Source: Pinus tabuliformis (taxonomy: Eukaryota > Streptophyta > Pinopsida > Pinales > Pinaceae). Taken from it: a stretch of DNA of 64,000 nucleotides. This document shows positions 24,832-35,101 of this stretch, in pieces. Below the pieces are notes generated by a model that did not search any database, was not told the origin of the DNA, and saw only the letters and a list, made by a program, of their open reading frames with translations. The translations under genes and the position numbers were made by a program. The stretch covers positions 276,055,174-276,119,173 of the forward strand of contig CM062804.1 of assembly GCA_031772625.1 (NCBI GenBank), written 5' to 3'. Positions within the stretch are counted from its first letter, which is position 1. Every line of letters begins with the position of its first letter.

Positions 24832-25419
24832 ATGGACCTGAAAGAACTCTATAGAAAGATCAGTCTTTTGGTTTGGATTGTTATCCAAGACATTGTGTTC
24901 TTTCTCATTGACAAAATTTTTCAATGTATAGTGTATTATAAAAATGATTTTAGATTAAATTTTTATTATCTTCTTTCCAAAAATATAGACAAAAACTCTC
25001 CTTATACATTCGAACAACAGTCTTCTAATCCTGAAGATCATTTTTTAATTAAGGAGAACCCAAAAATTCAGATAAATCATCCAATCCCTGAACATATTCC
25101 ACTGCCTCATAAAGTTCCTGATAGATACAAACCCCTCATTTTGCCTCCTGCACTCAATAATCTACCTAGCAATCATCCCAAGTATCTCCCTAGATTTGAT
25201 GGAGAGAATGGTGTCACTGCCCAAAAGCATGTCCAAGTTTTTGAAGATTATCTTAACTTATTTGAAGTGGATGTTGAGGATGTTAGTTCTAGGCTTTTCA
25301 CTCTTTATTTGCAAGGCAAAGTCAGGAGTTGGTTCAAAACTCTGCCTCACGCAAGCATCTCAAATCTTGATAAATTTCTCAAACTCTTCCTTGATAGATG
25401 GATAATCAAAGTCAATCTC
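24832..25419 (+). pseudogene. Element P gag, N-terminal part
   Basis: The open frame begins at the ATG at 24832 and encodes a variable N-terminal region followed by the start of the gag fold: NHPKYLPRFDGENGVTAQKH, then DVSSRLFTLYLQGKVRSWFK and a terminal FLKLFLDRWI, the usual helices of plant gypsy Gag. An earlier start is possible but unsupported. The frame runs into the LTR of O at 25420; with O and one ATCTC copy removed it resumes in register at 33363. Gag would assemble the packaging particle. The 195 codons before the break contain no stop, so the gene was in good order when O landed. Confidence 0.85.
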
Positions 25420-26477
25420 TGTTATAGACATTTTTGTGCCTTACAACATTGAGCATGAAATGTCCATAATCTAAGGGATCCAAAGTCCCTAAACATGTTG
25501 TTCCCACCCCTAGAGGAACAAGGCTAACAAACCACAACAATTCACAGAAGTTCTCCACCAGAAACTGCTAAAAAACAAGTCAATTCAGGATCAATTTAGT
25601 GGCTCCACTAACTGTCTGCGCTGAATGTCAAAGCCAACACTGGCTACCTGCACTGCAACGCAGGTAGAAGCACTACCAGGGTGCGCTGAGCGAGAGTTGA
25701 CAAATGGCAAGTTCATTCCAAGAGGTGTCAAGACCCAGGAAGCTTCTAGAATCTTCCTCAATGACACTTGCCTCAGTGAATTCGACTGGTGATGAGTAAG
25801 AGGTTCCCAATCTCCAAGTGGAAGCAAGAACCTCCAAGTGGAATCAAGAACTGACAGAGGGAGAGGACACTAGTCAGATCTCAAGCTGACTCATCCTCTC
25901 TCCAAACATCTATATATGGATCTCTCCTCCATGAGATCTAGAGGCTGGAATTTTGTTATTGCAAAGAATTGTTGTTGGTTTGAGATTGGAATCATTGGGT
26001 GCTTAATGCTTTGAAGGGGGTGAAGATAGGAATTCCATTTGTTGGGAAAGAGATGCTGGATTGGAGCCCTCTGGGTTGTATCTCTTCCTGAACCTTGTTA
26101 TTCATCAATAAAGCTATCTTGGTTTCTCCTATATACTGATGTATCTTTGATGTATGATTGCATTAGTATGTTTAGTTTATTTCTAATCCTGAACTAGTTA
26201 TGAATATGAATCCATGTCTTGTGTAGTGTTCTCTTCTTGTGATCTTGCAGAAACCTCTTAAAGATGGGCGAGCGAGAAGACAAGTAGCTGGGAACTCTCA
26301 AAGAGAAGGGAAACTGGATCGAGGGACAAACGGAAGACACCGGTTAGTCCATCCATCTCTCTTCATTCTTAATTCATAAAAGAAGAATACTCGAATAGCT
26401 GTCTCTGTTTGTTGCTAAGGCACTGTCACACCTTAGGTGGATAGGATTGTCCTGCATAGACATTTTTCCCGACAACA
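25420..26477 (+). mobile_element. Element O 5' LTR
   Basis: TGTTATAGACATT to CCCGACAACA. A TATA box (TATATATGGA, 25911) and, about 190 bp later, AATAAA (26107-26112) mark the probable promoter and polyadenylation signal, so R would be roughly 25945-26130. The stretch CTTGTGATCTTGCAG near 26240 resembles a splice acceptor. Confidence 0.95.
25911..25918 (+). promoter_or_regulatory. TATA box of the O LTR
   Basis: TATATATG lies in both O LTRs (the 3' copy near 32791) about 490 bp from the LTR start, followed by CT-rich sequence, and is the only strong TATA in the LTR. Confidence 0.65.
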
Positions 26478-26480
26478 AAT

Positions 26481-26498
26481 TGGCGACTCCGCTGGGGA
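26481..26498 (+). other. Element O primer binding site (tRNA-Arg type)
   Basis: TGGCGACTCCGCTGGGGA, three bases (AAT) after the LTR end. This is the primer class described for Ogre/Tat elements. Confidence 0.92.
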
Positions 26499-28149
26499 GA
26501 TCTGTTAGTCATTTTATTTGTGTCTCTATCAATGTTTGTTTCATAGACTCAACAGCAACAATCGAACTGCATCTGCTATTCTCAGATGCAAAGTAGACAG
26601 TTGCTGCTTTGATCCAATCACTGGATTTGTCTATGATCTGAACAATGGACTCACAAATGATTTGATGATCCTTTGTGATAGATCTTAGTACTCCCTCAAA
26701 GCATCCCTTTGATTGTACCTTGCTTGTTGCTTTGATTTGGCCTGAAACTGTAGATTAATCAGCAATCTGTGACCCAGAACCCAGTGAGAAACTCTCGTTT
26801 CTCCTTCAGCGCGACCCCTGTGAAGAGGTTCTGCATTTCAACGCAGGTCCCGTGAAGGCTACCCGCGCTGAATGTCAAAACCCCTGTGTTGAGGTTGCGC
26901 TGATCCAGTTAGGCCTTGTGCAGCTGGGTTCTCTGCTCTGTTTTGCCTTGTTTTGATCTCTGATTTTTGCAGCCTGTAACCAGCGTAGGTACCAGTCTGA
27001 TAACTCCTTTTCTCTGCTTAAATTCCACCTCCTTTTGTACAAAAAGACTATGAGTGTTTTTATGTGTTTGTGGCGTCATTTACAGTCTTCCTTTGCAAGA
27101 GTGAAATAGTCATCCTGTAGCCCTTGATTCAGATCTGTTGATCTTAGGAGAGAGTTCATTGGCTATTTGCAGTTGATTATACGTTTACTTTTGCTTTTGG
27201 TTTGAGTTTGTCTCTTTTAAGTGTCGAAACAAGTATTCATTTCGGAAATCGTTAAGTGTTGTAATCTCTTCTACCCTCTCTGATTTCGAAAAAGTAAACT
27301 TGTTTGTATTTGTCATTTAAAAGCAAATTCAAAGTTGTACAAAAAGCTTTCTTTGTAGGCATCAATACTAAGAAAGCGGAAAACAAACACCTGCATTGTG
27401 CATTTTCATTTTGATAGTTTGCATGATTGATTTAGGAAAAGTGCATTAGAGTGTGCTGATTGCTCTTTGAGAAAAGATGGTGTCTTTCTTTTCCCTTAGT
27501 AGCTAGGATTTTCATAAGTTGAAAAGATATAAAGCTTGCTTATCATCTTTAGACTGCATTTAGGAATTGTATCATACATCTCGTGGTGAACCTCAAAAGG
27601 CAAACTTCTAAAAAGATCAACCTAAAATAAATTGAATGAACTTAACAACGCTTTGCAACATAACGCACAACATAGAGGTCTAGGCTAGAGACGTGTTCCG
27701 GCGTCGTAAAGCCTGGTGACTGTCGATCTCGTTGATGGTGGGTGATTCCTCCTGAGGGACGATAGCGCCAGTACAGATTGTGCTCCCACGTACCGTCGCA
27801 TATATATTGGGAGACCCCTATAGGCATAAAACCTTTATCCTTAGGAAGCCGTGTTGGCTGCCCTACTGATCGCAATGCAGTGAACACAGCATTCAGGAAG
27901 ATCCCGTACCCTTGGCACACCCTCTGCCTAGAACTCCAGAGCAGTTTCTTTTGGCCTTTTTCAGACTCTATAACAGAAAAAGTCCATCCGAGCATTTGTC
28001 ACTTCGGGCTCGTTAAAACATCGAAGGAGACTAGAGTCATCTTTAGCTTTTTCTCGACTCTTTAAAACTGAAAAAGCAAGTTGTGTCTAAAGCGTCGTTA
28101 AAATTTATTTTAAACGGAACAATCACCCCTATTCCTGCGTTGATCTTTG
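26499..28149 (+). other. Element O leader
   Basis: About 1.65 kb with no protein-like frame, homologous to M's leader (38116-39211 plus 23070-23720). Long untranslated leaders are usual for Ogre-type elements. Confidence 0.7.
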
Positions 28150-29728
28150 GGTTGAAAAAATGGAGCACACCAACCAAGGAATTCCCCTTGGTGGAAATCC
28201 TAGTCCCTTCTCCTCTTGGGGAGATGTTGGTGCGCCCCATATGGCCACATTGTCGCTTCCAGGACTGACAATTGGCCTGCCGGTCTGGCTCTTTTCAACC
28301 AATGTCGTTCAGAACACCACTATTATTGAATAGTCAAATCAACAGTTAGACCAGACCAGAGTTACCCACCAGCCTTCTACTTCATCTAATTCTCCCTCTC
28401 CTCGTTCCTCTTCGCTTGACGGAACTGGTAAAACAAAAAACCAAGTTCCTAAGGAGAAGAAGGAAAAGAAGAAGAAAGAGAAGAAGAAGAAGGAGCCAAA
28501 AGCGACTGGGGGCAAACAAGTGGCGTCTGACAAAAATCCACACATAGCACTGACTAGGCCTAAATCTCCATGTGTCATATGCAAGGGAGACCACTTCCAC
28601 AGAGATTATCCCTGCATCCCTCAGATACTAAGGGACTGGTCTCCCCGTTTGCACAATTCAGTGGCGTCAACCTCTGATAACCATGTTGACAGCACACCGT
28701 CAACTAGTGAAAGTGAAGCCACAGGACAGAGAGGGAAAGCTAGATTTCCCTGCACACTATGTGAAGGCGACCATGCCATCCACCGTTGTCCCTTCTTAGA
28801 CGAGGCTAAAAGAGTTTTGGAAGATCGGCCGATTTTACGAGCGCAACTTCCTCCTGGATATCAAAAACTCCTACCAAGTCCTTCACCAGTTGAGAACCTG
28901 GCTGACCCGCTCAGGTGGTCAGCCGAAGCACCTATCATTGAGGATGAACCGTCTAAATCCATACCTGACGAAAGTCAAAAGGTCGAGACGGAAGTTGACC
29001 GGGTTTTGCCTTCAGAGGCTCTATCTTCGAATGATACCATCACAGAGGAGAATAAAGATGACACCGTCCAAATTCTCTTCATCAACACAGACTCCGACGA
29101 ACAAGGGGGCAATTTGCCCATTCCTTTATCGCAGGAAGGAACTTCGTCAGAGTCATACCCGGCCGTCTATTCGGTCCCACCACCAAGCAACCTAGTTGTC
29201 TCGTTCCACTGGAACCAACTAGGCAGACCCCGTTTGCCAGCAAGCATACCATTCAGAATTATCGTTCAAATATACACAATGGTAATGGCTGGCACTATCA
29301 TTGATGAGGGGGCATCTATGAGTATCCTTTCCTCTATTGCTTGGAAAGCGCTAGGTTCGCCAGCGCTTTTGCCTGAAATGAGAAATCTATCAGGCTTTGA
29401 TAAAGGAACCAGTCGACCTTTAGGGATCCTCCCCAATGTGCCCATAACATTGAAAGGGAAGACCGTTCAAATGAACGTGATGGTCGTTCAAGGACCCTTG
29501 CATTATAACCTACTCCTTGGATGAGACTATATATATTGCATGGGAGCCATCATCTCCTCACTCTTTAGAGTAATGTGTTTTCCGCACGAAGGAAGAGTGG
29601 TCAAGCTCGTGGACCAACTTTCATTTCCCGGATCACGCATCGCAAATAGTCACATACCATCCCTAAATGGTCTATTCACGCAAGAAATGTCTCAACCCAC
29701 GGTCCATCCTCCTGATGAGCGCGAGTAA
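28150..29728 (+). pseudogene. Element O gag-like/protease-like coding region
   Basis: A single coding region with a few stops. It opens with a hydrophobic block (GAPHMATLSLPGLTIGLPVW, about 28228-28290), a stop near 28330, then a lysine/glutamate run (KEKKEKKKKEKKKKEPK). The long open part 28520-29524 holds knuckle 1 (CVICKGDHFHRDY, its last cysteine replaced by tyrosine but with another cysteine two residues on), knuckle 2 (CTLCEGDHAIHRC), an acidic linker, and a retropepsin-like domain with IIDEGASMSILSSIAWKALG and GPLHYNLLLG. A TGA at 29522 breaks the D-Y block; the frame then continues as SSLFRVMCFPHEGRVVKLVD to 29728. No polymerase follows. The knuckles suggest RNA binding. M encodes the same protein. 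Confidence 0.8.
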
Positions 29729-32285
29729 TTCGGGACGATATGACTAGAACCCAGGGGGCATGCGTCCTGGTCTGCTTCGGCAGGAAAACTTTGGGTATAG
29801 GGTAGGTTTCCGCGGGAGAATATGACTAGTCTGTACCCCGTCCATGGTTGGAAGAGGGGTTGTTCTGGAATAAGATTCTCTTGTCAAAGTTATGTGTTTG
29901 GCGCTCGTTGTCACTCACCTTTGTCTATTTCGGTAGATATCGCCGAAGAAGTGTTTTGTTGAAAGAATAACAGAAAAATCTTTGGGTAGCCTGAAAGAGG
30001 TAGGCCTCTCCCGGTAAAACAAATGTTTTATCTGCAAATTGAGGGGTAACCTTGAAATCGTACTTTATGCCTGGGGGCATGCAAACCTTTTTGAGTGCAA
30101 GCAAGGGGCGGCTATTTATTTTTTAAATTTTTAGGTCCTCCCTTTAAACCTGTAGGTCTAACTCTTTAAACTCGTAGGATTAGTCGTTTCCAAACTTGCA
30201 TAACGAAAGGATCCGGAGCAAAGCTTTGTAAGATGAAGCTCCATAAAAAATAGCATCTTCAATGAGACATTCTTATCATATGACTGGGTATTCGATCAGT
30301 TTTAGCACACAGTTCATGCTCGTTAAAAAATAAACGCAAGTTCGAGCAGTTTTAGCACATAGTTCATGCTCGTTAAAAAATAAACGCAAGATCCGAGCAG
30401 TGTTAGCGCATAGTTCATGCTCGTTAAAAAATAAACATAAGATCGAGCAAATGTTTCCACCCGCGTTTAAGCTCGTTAAAAAATGAACTATCCTGGTAAA
30501 TAACCACAGTGAATGTAATATTATCAGCCATTAAAGCCTTGGTCGTGTTTGCACCGTCACCTCCACTTTTCCATTGGCCGATCGTTCACCTCCATATGTT
30601 TGTTTACCCATTTTGAGGAACAGCTGCGAAGAGTGATTTCACTAGCCATCCTTGTGACACTGTTGTGATTGGAAAATTCCAACCTGTACCCGGAATCAGC
30701 TGCTAACCCGTTTTATCACTCGTTCCTCAAAAGACGAGTCTTCTTTAAGCTCTTTTCATCTGACTCGTAAAATATGAAAAGATTGCCGAGTCCTTGGCCT
30801 TCCAGCTCGTTAAAGGGACAGGAAGTGCTATCCCTCCTCTAGATTTTAATCTTTTTGGACCTGAGGGATTATTGCACAAAAAGATCGAGCGCTTGTTTTG
30901 TTCGGCTCGTTAAAACTATCGAAAAATCATCCCTTCTGTATTGTTTTATACTTTTTCGGACTTAAGGGATTAGATGATGAAAAAGGACTTTTGGAGTTAA
31001 CTTTATGTACCTTTTCAGACTCTCTAAAAATGAAAAGGACCGAGTTATCTTTGTCGTTAGACTCGTTAAAATCATTAAATAGCGACAAACTTGTCTTTAG
31101 ACGAGAACGAGTTTCACTATCGCTAGGCTCGTTAAAACATAGCGATGGGCTTGCCCGAAGGGCAGGTTATAGAAGAAGCATATGTTATCCTCCTCAAGCT
31201 TGACAAAAATAAAGAGGTACTGGTCAGCAATGACAGGGGAAAAATTGGGAGAAACTCAAGAAAACTTTGATGGTAGCAAGTCGCTCTTGAACATGACACT
31301 TTTCCTCCGTACCACAATCGGGTTGGGTTGTTTCATTCACCGGTCACATCACCATGGTCTCGCTATACCATCCATATTTTGGGTAATTCTAACGATCCAT
31401 CGCATCAGTGTCGCCATATGTTCAAGAGAAGTCGTTCAGAAAAGTCAACCGTGTCCCATCCACTGCCGTACATTATCCTTCATCCTTTCATGACCGCCAC
31501 CCTGAATCATATGTCACAGATCGTTTTCACCTCCATCAAAATCATTAGCTCCATTCCGTGTCATTGATGTGGGATTCATTAAGGCCCTTCTTTGACGGAT
31601 CGCTTCTTGTTGACATCAGCTCATTATCGAAGAAGTTGATCTAGGAACAACTCCTTCAGTACTTTGAAGCTTGCATGCCTCAATGGCAAGTTTCTCACTT
31701 CCGACGACAGGTATACATCAATGACCTTCGACTGAAAGATTTTGCGTGGTGTTCGACGCCAAGTCCTTTATTCACACCACGTGAATTGTACTGCAGTACC
31801 TTGAGGGTCATTATCATTATCGGTGATTCCTCTCGCGCTTGTTAACGGTTTACCTCATTGACTGGTAATCAAGCGATGTCTTTCCATGTTCGACTTCAGA
31901 ACATTTCTCACATGGATCGACTTGTACTTAGAGTGAATATCGAACGAGTTTGAAGACCCCGGATCTAGTTTCATCCATCCGGGCTGCAATATATATTCAG
32001 GAAAAATAAAGACATTGACATGTACATCATTGCAGCAGATAATCATCCTACCCCAAAGGATGATAATTTCATCAAAATTATCAGTCTACCACCAGACGAT
32101 TGTCTGTTTTATGTACAGAAAAATGAATTTATAAAGCTGAGCACGAGAATGCCCACCTCAGCTAGATCATGAAAGCAGTATGAAAAATAATGTATTGTAT
32201 TGTATCTTATTACAGGTCTCCTCCCAGCATTGGATGAACTTCGGATCCTCCTGATAAATCATTTCACCCGATAAACGGCCTCATA
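29729..32285 (+). other. Element O long non-coding tail
   Basis: About 2.5 kb without a protein-like frame, homologous in patches to M 19364-21651. It is unusual in carrying the word CTCGTTAAA many times (28008, 30311, 30370, 30420, 30471, 30813, 30906, 31062 and 31127 approximately, the first within the leader) and a 51-bp tandem array. Short open frames around 30898-31560 show no similarity I can recognise. Confidence 0.7.
30288..30490. repeat. 51-bp tandem repeat in O, four copies
   Basis: Four units of about 51 bp, each with GAGCAGTTTTAGCACA, then TAGTTCATGCTCGTTAAA and AAATAAACGCAAG, starting near 30290, 30342, 30393 and 30444; the last is more divergent. M has a related array at the matching position. 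Confidence 0.9.
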
Positions 32286-32299
32286 CTTTAGGGGGAAAC
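32286..32299 (+). other. Element O polypurine tract
   Basis: CTTTAGGGGGAAAC immediately before the 3' LTR, the expected plus-strand priming site. Confidence 0.92.
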
Positions 32300-33357
32300 T
32301 GTTATAGACATTTTTGTGCCTTACAGCATTGAGCATGAAATGTCCATAATCTAAGGGATCCAAAGTCCCTAAACATGTTGTTCCCACCCCTAGAGGAACA
32401 AGGCTAACAAACCACAACAATTCACAGAAGTTCTCCACCAGAAACTGCTAAAAAACAAGTCAATTCAGGATCAATTCAGTGGCTCCACTAACTGTCTGCG
32501 CTGAACGTCAAAGCCAACACTGGCTACCTGCACTGCAACGCAGGTAGAAGCACTACCAGGGTGTGCTGAGCGAGAGTTGACAAATGGCAAGTTCATTCCA
32601 AGAGGTGTCAAGACCCAGGAAGCTTCCAGAATCTTCCTCAATGACACTTGCCTCAGTGAATTCGACTGGTGATGAGTAAGAGGTTCCCAATCTCCAAGTG
32701 GAAGCAAGAACCTCCAAGTGGAATCAAGAACTGACAGAGGGAGAGGACACTAGTCAGATCTCAAGCTGAATCATCCTCTCTCCAAACATCTATATATGGA
32801 TCTCTCCTCCATGAGATCTAGAGGCTAGAATTTTGTTATTGCAAAGAATTGTTGTTGGTTTGAGATTGGAATCATTGGGTGCTTAATGCTTTGAATGGGG
32901 TGAAGATAGGAATTCCATTTGCTGGGAAAGAGATGCTGGATTGGAGCCCTCTGGGTTGTATCTCTTCCTGAACCTTGTTATTCATCAATAAAGCTATCTT
33001 GGTTTCTCCTATATACTGATGTATCTTTGATGTATGATTGCATTAGTATGTTTAGTTTATTTCTAATCCTGAACTAGTTATGAATATGAATCCATGTCTT
33101 GTGTAGTGTTCTCTTCTTGTGATCTTGCAGAAACCTCTTAAAGCTGGGCGAGCGAGAAGACAAGTAGCTGGGAACTCTCAAAGAGAAGGGAAACTGGACC
33201 GAGGGACAAACGGAAGACACCGGTTAGTCCATCCATCTCTCTTCATTCTTAATTCATAAAAGAAGAATACTAGAATAACTGTCTCTGTTTGTTGCTAAGG
33301 CACTGTCACACCTTAGGTGGATAGGATCGTCTTGCATAGGCATTTTTCCCCACAACA
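32300..33357 (+). mobile_element. Element O 3' LTR
   Basis: 1,058 bp, the same length as the 5' LTR and nearly identical to it; ends CCCCACAACA and is followed by ATCTC, the second copy of the target duplication. Confidence 0.95.
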
Positions 33358-33362
33358 ATCTC

Positions 33363-34223
33363 CTCATGATCATAGAACAATATAATCAGTTAAAAAGACA
33401 TCCAGATGAGACAATACAACAATTTTCAAGTAGATTCAATCAAATCTATCATTCAATACCATTGAGTATAAAACCTCCCCCTGATTTGGCTCTACTACAT
33501 TATCCAAGAGCATTTGATTCAGAGATAGAATTTCATCTGAGAGAGAGAAACCCCTCCACTATGCAACATATGTAGAGCATGGCAGTAGATGTAGAGGTTA
33601 ATCTGAATGTTAGGGAGAGGAAGTTGAAAGCAGAAAAAGAGGAAGAACTTGATATCTTGATAAAGAAAGCAGAGGAATTAAAGCAGAAAGTCACAATGAA
33701 AGTTGAATGTTTAGATCACCATGACACTTTTGCTCCACAAGAAGAAAGGGTTGACATTTCTGAACAGATTTTTACCAATTCAACCAACCATAGATCAGAA
33801 AACAGATTCACAGAACAATGTGTGGAGGAGAAATCCCCTAGTTTACTATGTGCATTCGATAATATGGCTTCTTTTAATGATGTGCCCAAATATGATCAAT
33901 ATGATGATGATTATGTTTTTCAGATCCAAATTAACCTTGCAGACGAATCAGAAGATAATTTGGGCAAAAACAAAGAGATTCAGGTTCAACAGCTTCAAAG
34001 TACTAATCAGCTTGTTCACTTCAGCAATAAGAATGAGGAGGAAAGTGCAGAAAATTTTGAAATAAGTGAAGGAACTTTACCATTTTGTTTTGAGTCTTTT
34101 CAGTTTATCAGAGATAACTATCATGCTACTAAAAAGAAAATATCAACAAGCCTTGGTAATGACCATCTGGAAAGCAATCAAATCTTTGTTCAAAATTTGT
34201 CATATCTAAATTTGCAGTCCTAG
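33363..34223 (+). pseudogene. Element P gag, C-terminal part
   Basis: The gag frame broken at 25419 resumes here in register: IIEQYNQLKRHPDETIQQFS, then RFNQIYHSIPLSIKPPPDLA are the C-terminal helices of the gag domain. A TAG at 33573 interrupts, but the same frame goes on from 33579 as a charged coiled-coil-like stretch (ERKLKAEKEEELDILIKKAE) and an acidic, polar tail to 34223. A repeated motif appears in the tail: EGTLPFCFESFQF (near 34067) and VGSLPFRFESSEL (near 34293, beyond the next stop). There is no zinc knuckle. One or two stops separate this copy from an open gene. Confidence 0.8.
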
Positions 34224-35101
34224 AATCCTATTGAACATCAGATCGCAGAAAAAGGCTTGGAACCAGCAACAGATGATCAAAAAATCCAAGTTGGTTCCTT
34301 GCCCTTTCGTTTTGAATCATCTGAATTATTCAAAGAAAAAGAAGAACAACTGGTAGGAACTTGTCAAGTTACATTTGAACCTGTATGTAATAAATTACAG
34401 TAGTCCTTCCAAACTCTCTATGATCCAACAGCTGACAGGTTGAATGAGGAAAGAAATCAGAATTCTCCTCCATTAACAGACCATGAAGGTCCTAATCAAG
34501 ATGATAATGCTTGTAGCAGATAGGCCCTACAGTTAGTTAAAATATCATCGCAAGCAGCAGTTGAAATCATGAAGGGTGGTGAAGACAAGGATGATATTTC
34601 AGTTTCATGGCATGAAAGTTATCCAGAACATTTGCACAGTTGTTTGATTCAGCTCAGGAGTAGTGTATATATTTTGCAAGATCCTTTTGTACAGTTTCTA
34701 GATTCAACAAAGGAGATCAGGAGTTTCCTTATCTTCTCAAAGTTTAACAAAGCCAGATTTGATTGTAAGATCTCAATTTTAAACACCATCAAATACAGGT
34801 AGCAAAGGTCACTAATGTATATAATGCTTAAGTGGTTGCACTGGCTGTTTCATTTTACCTAACCAGCAGTCAAAAAGCTGATTAGGATAAGTAGGTAGGA
34901 TTTCAGTTTAGTTTGGATAGTAACTTGCTGCAGTTGAAGCCTGAAGAGAAGGCCCTAAGCTCCACAAGTGTGCTGTCATATATGCAAATAAAGCAACCCG
35001 CAACAGGAAAGTTTTAGAGAAGAGCGAAAGTTATGCAGAAGGCCATCTGACCTGTTGTTCTTGAATTTTCACAAGGGAAAGCCATCCCCAAGTGGAGCCA
35101 C
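34224..35101 (+). pseudogene. Element P degenerate tail between gag and 3' LTR
   Basis: After the stop at 34221-34223 the frame continues with coding style and a few stops (34401, 34522) to about 34802, without a recognisable domain; 34569-34802 is the longest open part. No protease or pol is seen, so pol was lost before integration or never present. The last bases before the LTR (CCATCCCCAAGTGGAGCCAC) resemble the matching place in Q (GTCCCCAATTGGAGCCGA). Confidence 0.55.

Larger units (their letters stand above)
25420..33357 (+). mobile_element. Element O: complete Tat/Ogre-like LTR element without polymerase (7,938 bp)
   Basis: Two 1,058-bp LTRs (25420-26477, 32300-33357) bound an internal region with a tRNA-Arg primer site (26481) and a polypurine tract (32286-32299). 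The unit is flanked by a perfect ATCTC duplication (25415-25419, 33358-33362). The LTRs differ at only about 17 positions by eye (near 1.6%), making O the youngest dated insertion here. The internal region has one coding region (28150-29728: twin zinc knuckles and a protease-like domain) and long non-coding stretches; no RT, RNase H or integrase. It must have been moved by enzymes supplied in trans. Confidence 0.95.

Noticed and set aside
31182..31567. Open frames in the tail of O as extra genes
   Set aside because: No domain, not open in the homologous part of M, and embedded in non-coding sequence with dispersed CTCGTTAAA words.
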